From IMG/VR virus record IMGVR_UViG_3300037284_000008, positions 1 through 23,415 of that record: a stretch of DNA of 23,415 bases. One strand, given 5' to 3'. The first letter of the stretch is position 1; every line of letters begins with the position of its first letter. The notes beneath the pieces are model-generated. The model saw only the letters and a list, made by a program, of their open reading frames with translations. It made no database searches and was not told the origin of the DNA. The stretch comes from a virus. Positions 13,285-20,914 of this stretch are shown in pieces. The position numbers and the translations under genes are program-made.

Positions 13285-14228
13285 ACGGGGCGGTCTCCGT
13301 CGTCGGGGATAGTAATTATAGCAGGAAACACAGCGGGGTCGCCAGCGTAGCTCGACCCGTCGGGCATCGGGATCGTCGCGAGGAACGACGCCGGGTCCCC
13401 GCTCAGCACAGCTGCGCCGGCGAAGTACGGCGTTTCGATCGTCTCGGCGAACTGCGTCGGGTCGCCGGAGTCGTTGCGCAGCTCAGCGCGCAGCACGACG
13501 TAGCGACAGTCCGCGGAACGGGCCGGTACGTAAGCGGTGCCGCTGATCTTCCCCCACCGCGCCCATGTCGCGTCGGGCGCGGGCGCCGACCCGTCGAGCG
13601 AAACGATGCACCACTCGGGTTGTGTGCCGGCCGCCATCCAACGATGCGGGTCCCGCGCGTCCACTAGCCGGCGCATCGCGATCCAGTCCCCGGGCGTCGT
13701 CCCGCCGATGCCGATCGTGCCGCCGTCGGCGAAGTCATCGTGCGCGCTAGCGATGCCGGTCAGGTCAATGACCAACCACTGACGCGCCCATTCGGACGCG
13801 GGACCACCATCCCAGTCCCACGCCACGCCGTAGGCGTAGCTAGGCGTTTCGTTCGCGTCGAGCGCGCGCCTGTTCTGGTTGCGGTCGTGTGTCCAGCACG
13901 GCACGCCGCCCCAGTAGTGGTGTACCTGTGTCAGCAACGCGAAAGCGCTGCCGCGGATGCGATGCCCCCGCGGGTAACGCCACGCTCGCAAGCGCGCCGC
14001 GTAGTGCTCCAGCGTCTCGTCACGCCCTCGTGGAATCAGCCGGTACTTGCCGATCAGCTTCGCCGCTGACTCGCCCGCGCGCGAGGGGAACCGCGCGTTC
14101 AAGCCATCGCGCAAGCGCTGGCGGTAGGCATCGACGAGCGTCGACACTCCTTCGGCGATCAGCTGCCCCTGGTCGACGAAGAGCCACCAGGGAAGCATCA
14201 GGCGCGCGATATTGCGTAGCGTCGCCAT
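13281..14228 (-). CDS. Tail protein I-like baseplate component
   Basis: A 315-residue protein starting at ATG 14228. The N-terminal part (MATLRNIARLMLPWWL, AYRQRLRDGLNARFP, RLIPRGRDETLEHYAARLRAW) is helical and fits the region where P2 gpI-like proteins sit immediately after baseplate J. The C-terminal half is beta-rich with Trp-containing segments (YGVAWDWDGG, WARWGKISG). Gene order (J then this) is the main support; sequence similarity to gpI is weak by eye. It probably links the baseplate to the fibres. Confidence 0.6.
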   Translation of the reverse strand: MATLRNIARLMLPWWLFVDQGQLIAEGVSTLVDAYRQRLRDGLNARFPSRAGESAAKLIGKYRLIPRGRDETLEHYAARLRAWRYPRGHRIRGSAFALLTQVHHYWGGVPCWTHDRNQNRRALDANETPSYAYGVAWDWDGGPASEWARQWLVIDLTGIASAHDDFADGGTIGIGGTTPGDWIAMRRLVDARDPHRWMAAGTQPEWCIVSLDGSAPAPDATWARWGKISGTAYVPARSADCRYVVLRAELRNDSGDPTQFAETIETPYFAGAAVLSGDPASFLATIPMPDGSSYAGDPAVFPAIITIPDDGDRPV

Positions 14229-15340
14229 CAGACCTCCGTCACCGTGCAGCTTGCGAGCGTTGCCACGTGCCCGTCGGCGAGGTCCACGTCCGACGCGGGC
14301 GCCGTCTGCGTCACGGTCGGGTCCTCGACGCCGCTGTCAACGAGCAGCTGGTGAGCGATCGAGGTAGTCGCGGACACCGCGATGAGCCCGCCGACGTCGA
14401 GCTCCGCTAGGTGCGCCCCGATCAAGTCGCTCAGCGTAGCCTCGTAGTCGCCGGGGATGCCAGTGCCGCTAACGTTGAAAGCGAACGCCGTCGAGTCCTC
14501 GGTCGAGTTAGTGACCGTCGGCGTGATGCAGTTCGGCGTCGCCCATGCCTCAACTGCATCCTGCGCAGCCGTCACCGCCGCGCCCGATACCGCTCCCGAC
14601 GCGCCAGCGACGTACACCGTTACCGCGCCCGTGGAGCTGTTCGCGAGAGTCTGCGCGCGTGTGATTTCGTCACTGCCCGTCAGCGACGACTGCTTCACGA
14701 CGTAGTTGTAGGCGTCGCTCGGTCCGTTGGGGGACAGCGCCCCGAGGCTCTCAAGACACTCAGTCTCGAGCGAGGCTTCCGACTGCTCGTCGGCGCCGAC
14801 GGCTTGCGTGCTGGACGAGATCGTCACGTCGATCAGGTCAATCACGATGTCGTCGATCTCGTCCACGCCCGCGTTACCCGCGGTGCCCGCCTCGTCCGCG
14901 ATGACCTCGACCGTCGTCGTTGTTCCGGGCCCGGACGCCAGCACCATGTCTTCCGTCGAATGGTAGGTAACGCCCGTGGTCGAGTTCTTCACGACGAGGC
15001 GCCCCGCGTCCAGCTCGAAGTACCCTCCCCCGCCATTGCTCAGTGTAACCGTCGACGTCGCGTATGTCGCTTCGTCGCGCTCGACCCCGAAGAACTCCGA
15101 CGCGACAAGCGTCTTCCACGACCCTCTCGCCGTCGTGAGAAAACCCGACTTGATGAAAACCGCAGCCTCTTCGTCGCGCGTCTCGAGGACGCGCGCAGCG
15201 AACTTGAATAGCACCCGCACGGGGTCGTCCACCTGCCACGACGTCGTGTCCACCCCAGCGGCGGCGAGAAGCTCAAGCCCCGTCTCCAGTATGCGCTCGG
15301 CGGTCGAAACAGTGAAAAGCGTATCGATGCTGACAGTCAC
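14228..15340 (-). CDS. Baseplate J-like protein
   Basis: The 370-residue product starts at GTG 15340 (GTGA overlap) and has the baseplate J layout: a helical N-terminus (ERILETGLELLAAAGVD), a mid-section VIADEAGTAGNAGVDEI typical of the family, then ASLETECLESLG with SPNGPSDAYNYVV, where J proteins carry a turn and helix before the second half. The C-terminal portion is beta-rich (IPGDYEATLSDLIGAHLAEL). J proteins form wedge arms of contractile-tail baseplates. It overlaps the stop of the gp25-like gene by four bases. Confidence 0.85.
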   Translation of the reverse strand: MTVSIDTLFTVSTAERILETGLELLAAAGVDTTSWQVDDPVRVLFKFAARVLETRDEEAAVFIKSGFLTTARGSWKTLVASEFFGVERDEATYATSTVTLSNGGGGYFELDAGRLVVKNSTTGVTYHSTEDMVLASGPGTTTTVEVIADEAGTAGNAGVDEIDDIVIDLIDVTISSSTQAVGADEQSEASLETECLESLGALSPNGPSDAYNYVVKQSSLTGSDEITRAQTLANSSTGAVTVYVAGASGAVSGAAVTAAQDAVEAWATPNCITPTVTNSTEDSTAFAFNVSGTGIPGDYEATLSDLIGAHLAELDVGGLIAVSATTSIAHQLLVDSGVEDPTVTQTAPASDVDLADGHVATLASCTVTEV

Positions 15341-15759
15341 GTCGGGAGCCCTCCGATTAAATTGACGCTGACTTCGGACACGTCGAGCGTCAGCGCAAAC
15401 TGGCCTGACTCGTCCGCGGGTACGACGTCGACGCGCAACTGCACAGACACCGAAGCGTCGGCGCGGCGGACGTCAGTTACCGTCGCAGCAACTGCCGCGA
15501 CACGCTCGTCCTTTGCGACTTCACTTTCGACGATTGTCGCGAGCCGCGCGGGGTTGGCGTTGCTAGCGCTAGCACCTAGCAGCCGCCGCAGGTCGTACCC
15601 AAACGCGAGCTCTTCTTTGCCCCCTTGCAGCGTTCCGCGAGGGGTGCTCAGCCGTCGCCAAATCGAAGCCGCAAGCGCAGCGCGACCTTTGACGGTCCGG
15701 GTCGGTTGCAACCCGCGCGGCCCGTAACAGTACAGCGTAGCGCCGAAACCCGTAGTCAT
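15337..15759 (-). CDS. gp25/gpW-like baseplate wedge protein
   Basis: I choose ATG 15759 (ATGA overlap); the in-frame extension upstream to 15903 is a low-complexity shadow. The 140-residue protein has the gp25 order: an N-terminal region ending in RLSTPRGTL, then FGYDLRRLLG, a helix (PARLATIVESEVAKDERVA) and the VTDVRRADASVSVQLRVDV strand. These proteins are lysozyme-fold-like in T4 but act structurally in baseplate wedges. Gene order gp25-like then J supports it. Confidence 0.82.
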   Translation of the reverse strand: MTTGFGATLYCYGPRGLQPTRTVKGRAALAASIWRRLSTPRGTLQGGKEELAFGYDLRRLLGASASNANPARLATIVESEVAKDERVAAVAATVTDVRRADASVSVQLRVDVVPADESGQFALTLDVSEVSVNLIGGLPT

Positions 15760-16001
15760 GCCACTGTCCCCACTCCCGGCGCGGTAGTCGCCCCCGTCTG
15801 CGCCGCCGCTGTGCCCGTCGTCGCGACAGGCACGCCCGCCGGTACCGTCACCACGGCCTGCGCTGTGATATGCGCGACCACCGCGGACGCGACCTCGTCG
15901 CACAGCGCCGTCAGCGCCGCGTTGTCTACAGCCTGCGCATCTCCGTTCGCGAGTAGCCCGGCTTTAATCGCCGCGGAAAGTGTCGTCGCGTTCAGTGCCA
16001 T
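15756..16001 (-). CDS. Small conserved baseplate-region protein, 81 aa
   Basis: ATG 16001 is chosen over the longer frame from 16073, which would run into the hub gene. It begins MALNATTLSAAIKAGLLANG and is Ala/Thr/Val-rich with no charge-rich domain, ending in PGVGTVA. Short proteins with this start (MALN..TL...I) are common between spike and gp25 genes in myophages. Function is not assigned; it may cap or chaperone the spike. The start lies one base beyond the hub gene stop. Confidence 0.65.
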   Translation of the reverse strand: MALNATTLSAAIKAGLLANGDAQAVDNAALTALCDEVASAVVAHITAQAVVTVPAGVPVATTGTAAAQTGATTAPGVGTVA

Positions 16002-16002
16002 G

Positions 16003-17070
16003 TCAGAGCCCCGCCTGGACAGTAGTGGACGCGAAAGTGATCGTGCCGGCGAAGCCGCCTGCGACCACCGCATCTGTCAGCCGAGCGACGCCGAGGCGCG
16101 GCTCGGGGCCAAGCAATGTTCCCGTGGTCAGCCACCCCGGGTCATCCCACGCCGGACCCGCTGAAACGAATGGCCGCGACGGGTCGTTGTCCGCGAAGCT
16201 TACCTTGACTACCGCCCCCGGCGTCGCAACGGCGCGGACGCCCCATGGCCCGCAGACGGGCGCGCGGCGGAGGTCCGGCATGCCGGTCGCCGCACGTACA
16301 ATCTGCAGGTTCACGCGGTCGCCAGACTGGCTCACGACGCGGTATTCATACGTGCCGCGGTACCGGCGCGCGGGGTCGAGCGCCTCCGTCAACCGCGCCC
16401 ACGCCGCGAGCCGCCGCGCGGGGCGCGTGCCCGAGTACACGCGCGCGGTCAAGCGACCGTCATCCAGCACGTACTCTACATCCGTCGCGGGCAGCCCGCC
16501 ATCCACGACGACGCCTGGGACGAGCGACGCGAGCGTGTCCGACACTACGTCCACCGCGCCGACACCGGGCGCCCGTCGCGTGCGGGTAGCCTCCCCAGTG
16601 TACTCACTTTCAGAGCGCTGCCCGATCTGAGTCACACCTTCGAAATCGACGTACCAACCGCGCGGGTACAGCCGATGCAGCACCGCGGATGCGGGCTCCT
16701 CCGCGCGCACGTAGTGGCGGCTGGTCGTGTTGCTGCCGACGCCCTCGACAGTCTCGCCGACTTCCGCTGCAACGTCGCCGACCACGGTAGCGGCGAGCAC
16801 ACCTGCATCATTGCTGTAGCTCCGAACGCCAACCTCGCGGCCCCACCCGCCGGCGCCCCCCGCGACGCGGTACGCCGCGCGCCCGTCCGCCGCGCCGCCG
16901 TCAACGACAGTCCCTTTGAGCTCCAGGTCAGCAAGCGCCAACGTCACCGCGCCGCCGCGCGAAAGCTCGACCGGCGACGTCAAGTCAACGTCCGCCCACC
17001 ACACACCCCACGCGGGGACCTGCACGCGAGCGCGCGACACCGCAGCGCCTTCGAGGCTCGCGGTGCTCAT
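16003..17070 (-). CDS. Baseplate hub/spike protein (gpV-like OB-fold C-terminus)
   Basis: A 355-residue protein starting at ATG 17070. The N-terminal half (LEGAAVSRARVQVPAWG, ADVDLTSPVELSRGG, LELKGTVVDGG) is beta-rich and fits a hub-type domain. The part from about residue 235 (YEYRVVSQSGDRVNLQIVR, RAPVCGPWGVRAVATPG, VSFADNDPSRPFVSAGP) has the OB-fold of baseplate assembly protein V, including the FADxDPSRPFV motif. This looks like hub and spike functions joined in one chain; the exact boundary is uncertain. It would sit at the tip of the tail tube. Confidence 0.72.
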   Translation of the reverse strand: MSTASLEGAAVSRARVQVPAWGVWWADVDLTSPVELSRGGAVTLALADLELKGTVVDGGAADGRAAYRVAGGAGGWGREVGVRSYSNDAGVLAATVVGDVAAEVGETVEGVGSNTTSRHYVRAEEPASAVLHRLYPRGWYVDFEGVTQIGQRSESEYTGEATRTRRAPGVGAVDVVSDTLASLVPGVVVDGGLPATDVEYVLDDGRLTARVYSGTRPARRLAAWARLTEALDPARRYRGTYEYRVVSQSGDRVNLQIVRAATGMPDLRRAPVCGPWGVRAVATPGAVVKVSFADNDPSRPFVSAGPAWDDPGWLTTGTLLGPEPRLGVARLTDAVVAGGFAGTITFASTTVQAGL

Positions 17071-17618
17071 GCCTCCGCCGCCTCGTCAAAGAGCCCGTCG
17101 AGCTCACGCCTTGCTTCGCGGTTCGGATCGTAGACCTCCGCCTGGCCGTTGCCTGCCGCGCCCGCGTCAGTGTTCGGCGCCGCTGCCGCGGTCGACGTAG
17201 GCTTGGGCTTTGGTGGACGGTACTCGATAAATTTCACCGTGTACGTGACGCCGCCGCGCGAGTCGCGAGCCGCCCCTCCAATGCCCGCGTTGCAGACTTC
17301 GGTGAAGCGATTTTCCGCCAGGTCCGGGTGGTACACGGGAAGCGCCTTCGGTTCCGCGCCGCTCGTCGTCGACTCAATCACGCGCTTGAACGCCGGCCAA
17401 GCGAGCTGTTGCTCGGGAGACGCAAGGTAGAACGACGCTTGAAACTGTCCGACACCCTCGCCGTTGTACGTCGACGTCGCGCCGGTCTGCCCCTTCGCTT
17501 TCTCGGTGTCCCACGACTGCGCGCGCTCGTGGCCGGTCAGTGTCACCTTACCGGGCGAGATAGACTCCCCCAGCACAATGAAGTCATAGATCTCGGGGAA
17601 CTCACGAGGGTCGATCAT
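17067..17618 (-). CDS. Tail hub/tube-initiator-type protein, 183 aa
   Basis: Starts at ATG 17618 (ATGA overlap), directly downstream of the tape measure. It opens MIDPREFPEIYDFIVLGESI, followed by a beta-rich core (SPGKVTLTGHERAQSWDTEK, YNGEGVGQFQASFYL) and FTEVCNAGIGGAARDSRGG, a pattern seen in phage tail proteins encoded between tape measure and hub. The C-terminus is a Pro/Ala-rich linker (RPPKPKPTSTAAAAPN) and an acidic helix. Tube-initiator or LysM-like hub function is inferred from position. Confidence 0.65.
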   Translation of the reverse strand: MIDPREFPEIYDFIVLGESISPGKVTLTGHERAQSWDTEKAKGQTGATSTYNGEGVGQFQASFYLASPEQQLAWPAFKRVIESTTSGAEPKALPVYHPDLAENRFTEVCNAGIGGAARDSRGGVTYTVKFIEYRPPKPKPTSTAAAAPNTDAGAAGNGQAEVYDPNREARRELDGLFDEAAEA

Positions 17619-19777
17619 GCCGCGGCCCCCGCGAGCGCAGTCGCGTCGCCCTCAATCAACCGAGTCACGAGCTCGACGAAGTCCTGCGCTTGCTGCGGCG
17701 TCGAGCCCGCACCAAGCGTCAGGTTCTCGATCACGACGAGGGGTCCGCGATTGTTCGTGGTGACTGTTGCGCCGCCGCTTGCGGCGGCCGCGCGCGCCGG
17801 CTCCGGCGACGCCAAGTTCGCGACCGCGTCGTTCGCCGCCTTCGCGTTGGAGTCGACACCTTTAACGAAACCCTCGCCGGTGTAGCCGCCGATCTCAGCG
17901 AAAACCTTTGACGGACTGGCAATGCCAAGCTGGCGCTTCGCCGCAGCGATCGCACCGCCCACCGCGCCGCTCATCGCCGACACGACCCTGCCCGCCGACC
18001 CCGTGATACCTTTCGCAAGCCCTGCCATGATATCGCCGCCGACCTGCGTCACTTTCGCGACGGCGTCCCTCAGCGCGCCCAGCGCGGCGTCAACGGCGCT
18101 CTTTACCGCAGTCAGGAGCACTACACCTGTCACTTTCGCCGTCTTCGCCATTTGGACGAGGGCGTACCCGAGGGCGGTGATGGCCGCGACGAGCGCGGCG
18201 AGAGGCGCCAGCGCGAGAGCCGTCGTCGCGACAAGTACCGTACCGATCAAAGTGACGCCCGCCGCAACGCCCGCAAGGAACGGAGCCGCGTACTCACCCG
18301 CCTTCGCGATCGCGCGCAGCACTGTCTCGAGGTCCCACCCCTCGAAGTCTAGCCCGAGCAACTCGGACACACGATCGATCACCGGCTTCAGCCCAATGTA
18401 GACTTTCAGCGCACCGATGGCCAAACCAAGGAAGAAGGCCTCCACCGCCCACGCCGCGGTTTGCGCCTGGTCAATGATAGGCTGCAGCACGCCTTCAAGC
18501 ACCGCTTTCAGCACTCTGCCCGCGACCGTGTTCTCGTCAAACAACGCGACCAGCGTACGCAACCCTTTGAGCGCACCTTCAATATCAAGGTCAGCGAACA
18601 GTCCTCCGAGGTTCGACTTGAGCCGCTGCCCCTGGGCTTCGAGCCCCAGCATTTGCCGAGCGACGATGTCGCCAAACTTGCGCTCAGTCTCGAACGCAAC
18701 GGCCGAGACGTTGCCCTTTGCCGCTTTCAGTTGCTCGTTGAAGTACGCGAGCCCCTGCCCCTGCCCTAGCGCAGCCTCGGCGAGTGCGACCGACCGAAGC
18801 GCCGCGGGCATGTCGGACGCGCTCACCTTCGCGTCATCGAGCTGCCGCGTCAAACCGCGGAGCTCCTCCGCTGCGACGCCCGTCTCGCGCGTCAGCTCAG
18901 CGAAGCCCCCGGACACCGCCGCGACCTCGGGGTAAGCGGCGTCAAACGCCTCGGCGGTGAGCCGCGCGTTTCGCGCAACGTCCGCCAACTTGACGGCCAA
19001 CGCAGCGAACGCGACCGACGCAGCCGCCGCGACCGCAGCAAGCGCCACGAGTGCCGCCGCGATAGCAGCGAGCCCGACGCCAAGCACGACGCCGGTTGCG
19101 GTGGCCGTCCCGAACCACTCGTTGAGATCGACGAACGCCTGCACGGGAAACAGCGCGCGCTCGCCGAGTTCCCCGAGCGGGCCCCCGATATCGCCGAGTG
19201 CCCCTCGGAACGTCGAAAGCTTCGTCGCCGCATCGCCCAGTCGATCGGTTGCACGCTTCGTCAACTTTTGCGCGTTGCCCATCGTGCGGCTCAGCCGTTT
19301 CTGGGCGTCCGCCGCTTGCTCCGCGTCACGCTCAAGCTTTCGCAGCGTGCCGCCGTAGGCGTCAAGCGCCGATTTCGCGCGCGTAGCGGCAGCGCGCGCA
19401 GCGTCAACGGAAGACGTGTCTTGAGCTTTCGCAAGCCGCGCTTGTGCATTTCGCGCCCCGCGTGCGACCGCCGCCTGCGCTTTCTCGATCGCTTCCGCGC
19501 GCTTCAGCTCCGCGCGCTCCGCGCCGCGCGCGGCTTGGACGGCCGCCTGCTCCAGCCCGGCATACTCCGCTTTCCCTTTGCCGAGCGCTGCGTTCGCTTC
19601 GGCGCTCGCCTGCGACGCCGCATCGAGCTGACCACGCAACTGAGTCAACGCGTCCTCGAACGCCTGCGCTTGGCGACCGCCCGTCGACAGCTTGTCCGCC
19701 AACGTGTCGAGTTGCTTGGCGGACGCGCCCTCATCAAGCTGGGCGCTTATGTCGATGATGTAGCTAGTGTCAGCCAC
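17615..19777 (-). CDS. Tail tape measure protein
   Basis: A 720-residue protein starting at GTG 19777 (GAGGT about six bases upstream). The N-terminal third is Ala/Gln/Glu-rich coiled coil (QLDTLADKLSTGGRQAQA; EYAGLEQAAVQAARGAERAE). Hydrophobic segments follow, e.g. VVLGVGLAAIAAALVALAAV (about residue 230) and AAPFLAGVAAGVTLIGTVLV (about 490). Near the C-terminus QLGIASPSKVFAEIGGYTG is a strong tape-measure signature. The protein sets tail length and is ejected with the DNA; this length suggests a tail on the order of 100 nm if about 0.15 nm per residue holds. It follows the frameshifted chaperone gene, as expected. Confidence 0.92.
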   Translation of the reverse strand: MADTSYIIDISAQLDEGASAKQLDTLADKLSTGGRQAQAFEDALTQLRGQLDAASQASAEANAALGKGKAEYAGLEQAAVQAARGAERAELKRAEAIEKAQAAVARGARNAQARLAKAQDTSSVDAARAAATRAKSALDAYGGTLRKLERDAEQAADAQKRLSRTMGNAQKLTKRATDRLGDAATKLSTFRGALGDIGGPLGELGERALFPVQAFVDLNEWFGTATATGVVLGVGLAAIAAALVALAAVAAAASVAFAALAVKLADVARNARLTAEAFDAAYPEVAAVSGGFAELTRETGVAAEELRGLTRQLDDAKVSASDMPAALRSVALAEAALGQGQGLAYFNEQLKAAKGNVSAVAFETERKFGDIVARQMLGLEAQGQRLKSNLGGLFADLDIEGALKGLRTLVALFDENTVAGRVLKAVLEGVLQPIIDQAQTAAWAVEAFFLGLAIGALKVYIGLKPVIDRVSELLGLDFEGWDLETVLRAIAKAGEYAAPFLAGVAAGVTLIGTVLVATTALALAPLAALVAAITALGYALVQMAKTAKVTGVVLLTAVKSAVDAALGALRDAVAKVTQVGGDIMAGLAKGITGSAGRVVSAMSGAVGGAIAAAKRQLGIASPSKVFAEIGGYTGEGFVKGVDSNAKAANDAVANLASPEPARAAAASGGATVTTNNRGPLVVIENLTLGAGSTPQQAQDFVELVTRLIEGDATALAGAAA

Positions 19778-19780
19778 GGC

Positions 19781-19945
19781 CTACCTCGCCGTCAATGCGG
19801 CCTCGATCAAGTTTAGCACAGTCGCCGCGCGCTCGGCGACAGCGCGCGCCTCCACCGTTGGCTCATCAACACCCAGCGCCGAGAGCAAAGCGTCAGCCGT
19901 TGCGCGCGGGTCAGCGCGCAACGTGTCGACAAGCTCGTTCAGTCT
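19781..19945 (-). CDS. -1 frame extension of the tail assembly chaperone (54 codons)
   Basis: After the slip at 19945-19951 translation would continue AGA CTG AAC... for 54 codons to TAG at 19783-19781, four bases ahead of the tape measure GTG at 19777. The added segment (RLNELVDTLRADPRATADAL, then ERAATVLNLIEAA) is helical and coding-like. There is no start codon of its own near the junction, so this stretch is otherwise an unexplained 160-base gap. The predicted fusion is 149 + 54 = 203 residues, comparable to lambda gpG-T. Function: the gpT-like part would bind the tape measure/tube. Confidence 0.78.
   Translation of the reverse strand, partial: RLNELVDTLRADPRATADALLSALGVDEPTVEARAVAERAATVLNLIEAALTAR
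19898..19923 (-). other. 10-bp hairpin downstream of the frameshift site
   Basis: The minus strand reads CGTTGCGCGC, TGACCC, GCGCGCAACG, a perfect 10-bp inverted repeat with a 6-base loop. It begins about 21 bases after the slippery site. Stimulatory structures usually lie 5-9 bases away, so its role as a stimulator is uncertain; the GC stem would nevertheless be stable. It could also be coding coincidence. Confidence 0.5.
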
Positions 19946-20391
19946 TTTCCCTCGTCCGCCTCCCGTGTTTCACCGAGCTTGACCGCGGCGTGGCCGGCTT
20001 CGAGTTGCACCGCCGATCGCTGATCGTACAGCGCCTCGCGGAGGTCTCCTTCGGGCGGGTACACCAGGCACGTGCGCCCGACCTGCGTGTACGCCGCATC
20101 GAAATCACCGACCTTCACCTTGTTTCGGCTGTCCGTGCCGGGTTTGATCATGTCGCGGTAGCGCTTCATTTCCGGCTTGGACGGCACCCTCACTGCGATC
20201 AACGAGGGCAGCCCGGGCGCATAGTTGATGCGCAGCACGGACACGTTCGACGGGCCGTGCTCAACCTCGAGGTCGGCGATCGCCTCGAGGTCGCTGGCCT
20301 CCTGCTCTTCGCGCTGAGCCTCCAGCGCGGCACGCACAGCCTGACGCTGCGCCTGCAATCGTTCGATTTTCTCGCGGGGTGTTTCGCTCAT
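19939..20391 (-). CDS. Tail assembly chaperone, zero-frame product (150 aa)
   Basis: Starts at ATG 20391 behind a strong AAGGAG. A charged coiled-coil N-terminus (EKIERLQAQRQAVRAALEAQ) precedes a beta/alpha core (VRVPSKPEMKRYRDMI, KVGDFDAAYTQVGRTCLVYP) and a short acidic end (ETREADEGKD). Its place between the tube and the tape measure is the position of phage tail assembly chaperones (lambda gpG-like), which bind and shield the tape measure. A G_GGA_AAA slippery site sits two codons before its stop, so a longer product joined in the -1 frame is expected. Confidence 0.8.
   Translation of the reverse strand: MSETPREKIERLQAQRQAVRAALEAQREEQEASDLEAIADLEVEHGPSNVSVLRINYAPGLPSLIAVRVPSKPEMKRYRDMIKPGTDSRNKVKVGDFDAAYTQVGRTCLVYPPEGDLREALYDQRSAVQLEAGHAAVKLGETREADEGKD
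19945..19951 (-). other. -1 ribosomal frameshift site, G_GGA_AAA
   Basis: Minus strand GGGAAAA is read in the zero frame as GAG GGA AAA GAC TGA, which is the X_XXY_YYZ form (X=G, Y=A, Z=A). The zero-frame stop follows two codons later and the -1 frame stays open for 54 codons, ending just before the tape measure gene. Lambda uses a closely similar heptamer (GGGAAAG) in its G/T pair. Confidence 0.8.
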
Positions 20392-20399
20392 GACGTGAT

Positions 20400-20406
20400 C
20401 TCCTTA
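20400..20406 (-). promoter_or_regulatory. Ribosome binding site of the tail chaperone gene
   Basis: The minus strand reads TAAGGAG; the TAA is the tail tube stop and GGAG lies eight bases before the chaperone ATG at 20391. A strong site with the stop codon built in fits high or coupled expression. Confidence 0.75.
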
Positions 20407-20913
20407 CAGAAGGGTGGTCTTCTTGCCGTTCGTGATATCGATGATTTCCTTCGCGTGGAACGTGACTTCAACCATGTTGGCGTCGGTGCCCTGGCTTACG
20501 TTGCGCGTTCGCCCGGTGTAGCGAATGCCATTCAGGTATACCTCGTCGATGCGATCGCTGTTCGGCGGCGTGTGCATCAGCTGGACGTTGAAGTGCACAA
20601 GTCCGACGCGCGCGACGTCTCCGCGCACGTAGCCCCCGCCAAGCGCAAAGCAGGCGTCCGCCAGGCGCTCGAGGAAAACGTCGTACCCTTGCTGATAGAA
20701 CGTCATGGTGAATTCGTTCGTGACGCTGCCGGTCGTGGTCGCAGTCACGCGCCCGCCCTGCCGCGCCTCGCCAAGTTCGAGCGCGCTCGAAGTGTTCACC
20801 GCGTTGACGTCGGACATCTCGAACAACTGCAGGTCGAGTCCGCTCACGAACGACTGCAGATCGGCCCAGCTGGGGGCGACGTTGTTATAGATCGGAAATT
20901 CGTTGTTCGCCAT
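20404..20913 (-). CDS. Tail tube protein
   Basis: The 169-residue product begins at ATG 20913, one base after the sheath stop, behind AGGTGGG. It fits phage major tail tube proteins in size and in beta-rich pattern (SALELGEARQGGRVTATTTG, FTMTFYQQGYDVFLERL, VEVTFHAKEIIDITNG). Hexameric rings of this protein would form the inner tube around the tape measure. Position between sheath and chaperone is the standard order for contractile tails. Confidence 0.82.
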   Translation of the reverse strand: MANNEFPIYNNVAPSWADLQSFVSGLDLQLFEMSDVNAVNTSSALELGEARQGGRVTATTTGSVTNEFTMTFYQQGYDVFLERLADACFALGGGYVRGDVARVGLVHFNVQLMHTPPNSDRIDEVYLNGIRYTGRTRNVSQGTDANMVEVTFHAKEIIDITNGKKTTLL

Positions 20914-20914
20914 G

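Noticed and set aside
15760-15903. N-terminal extension of the gp25-like frame
   Set aside because: Gly/Arg low-complexity sequence that overlaps the upstream small gene; ATG 15759 with ATGA overlap is better supported.
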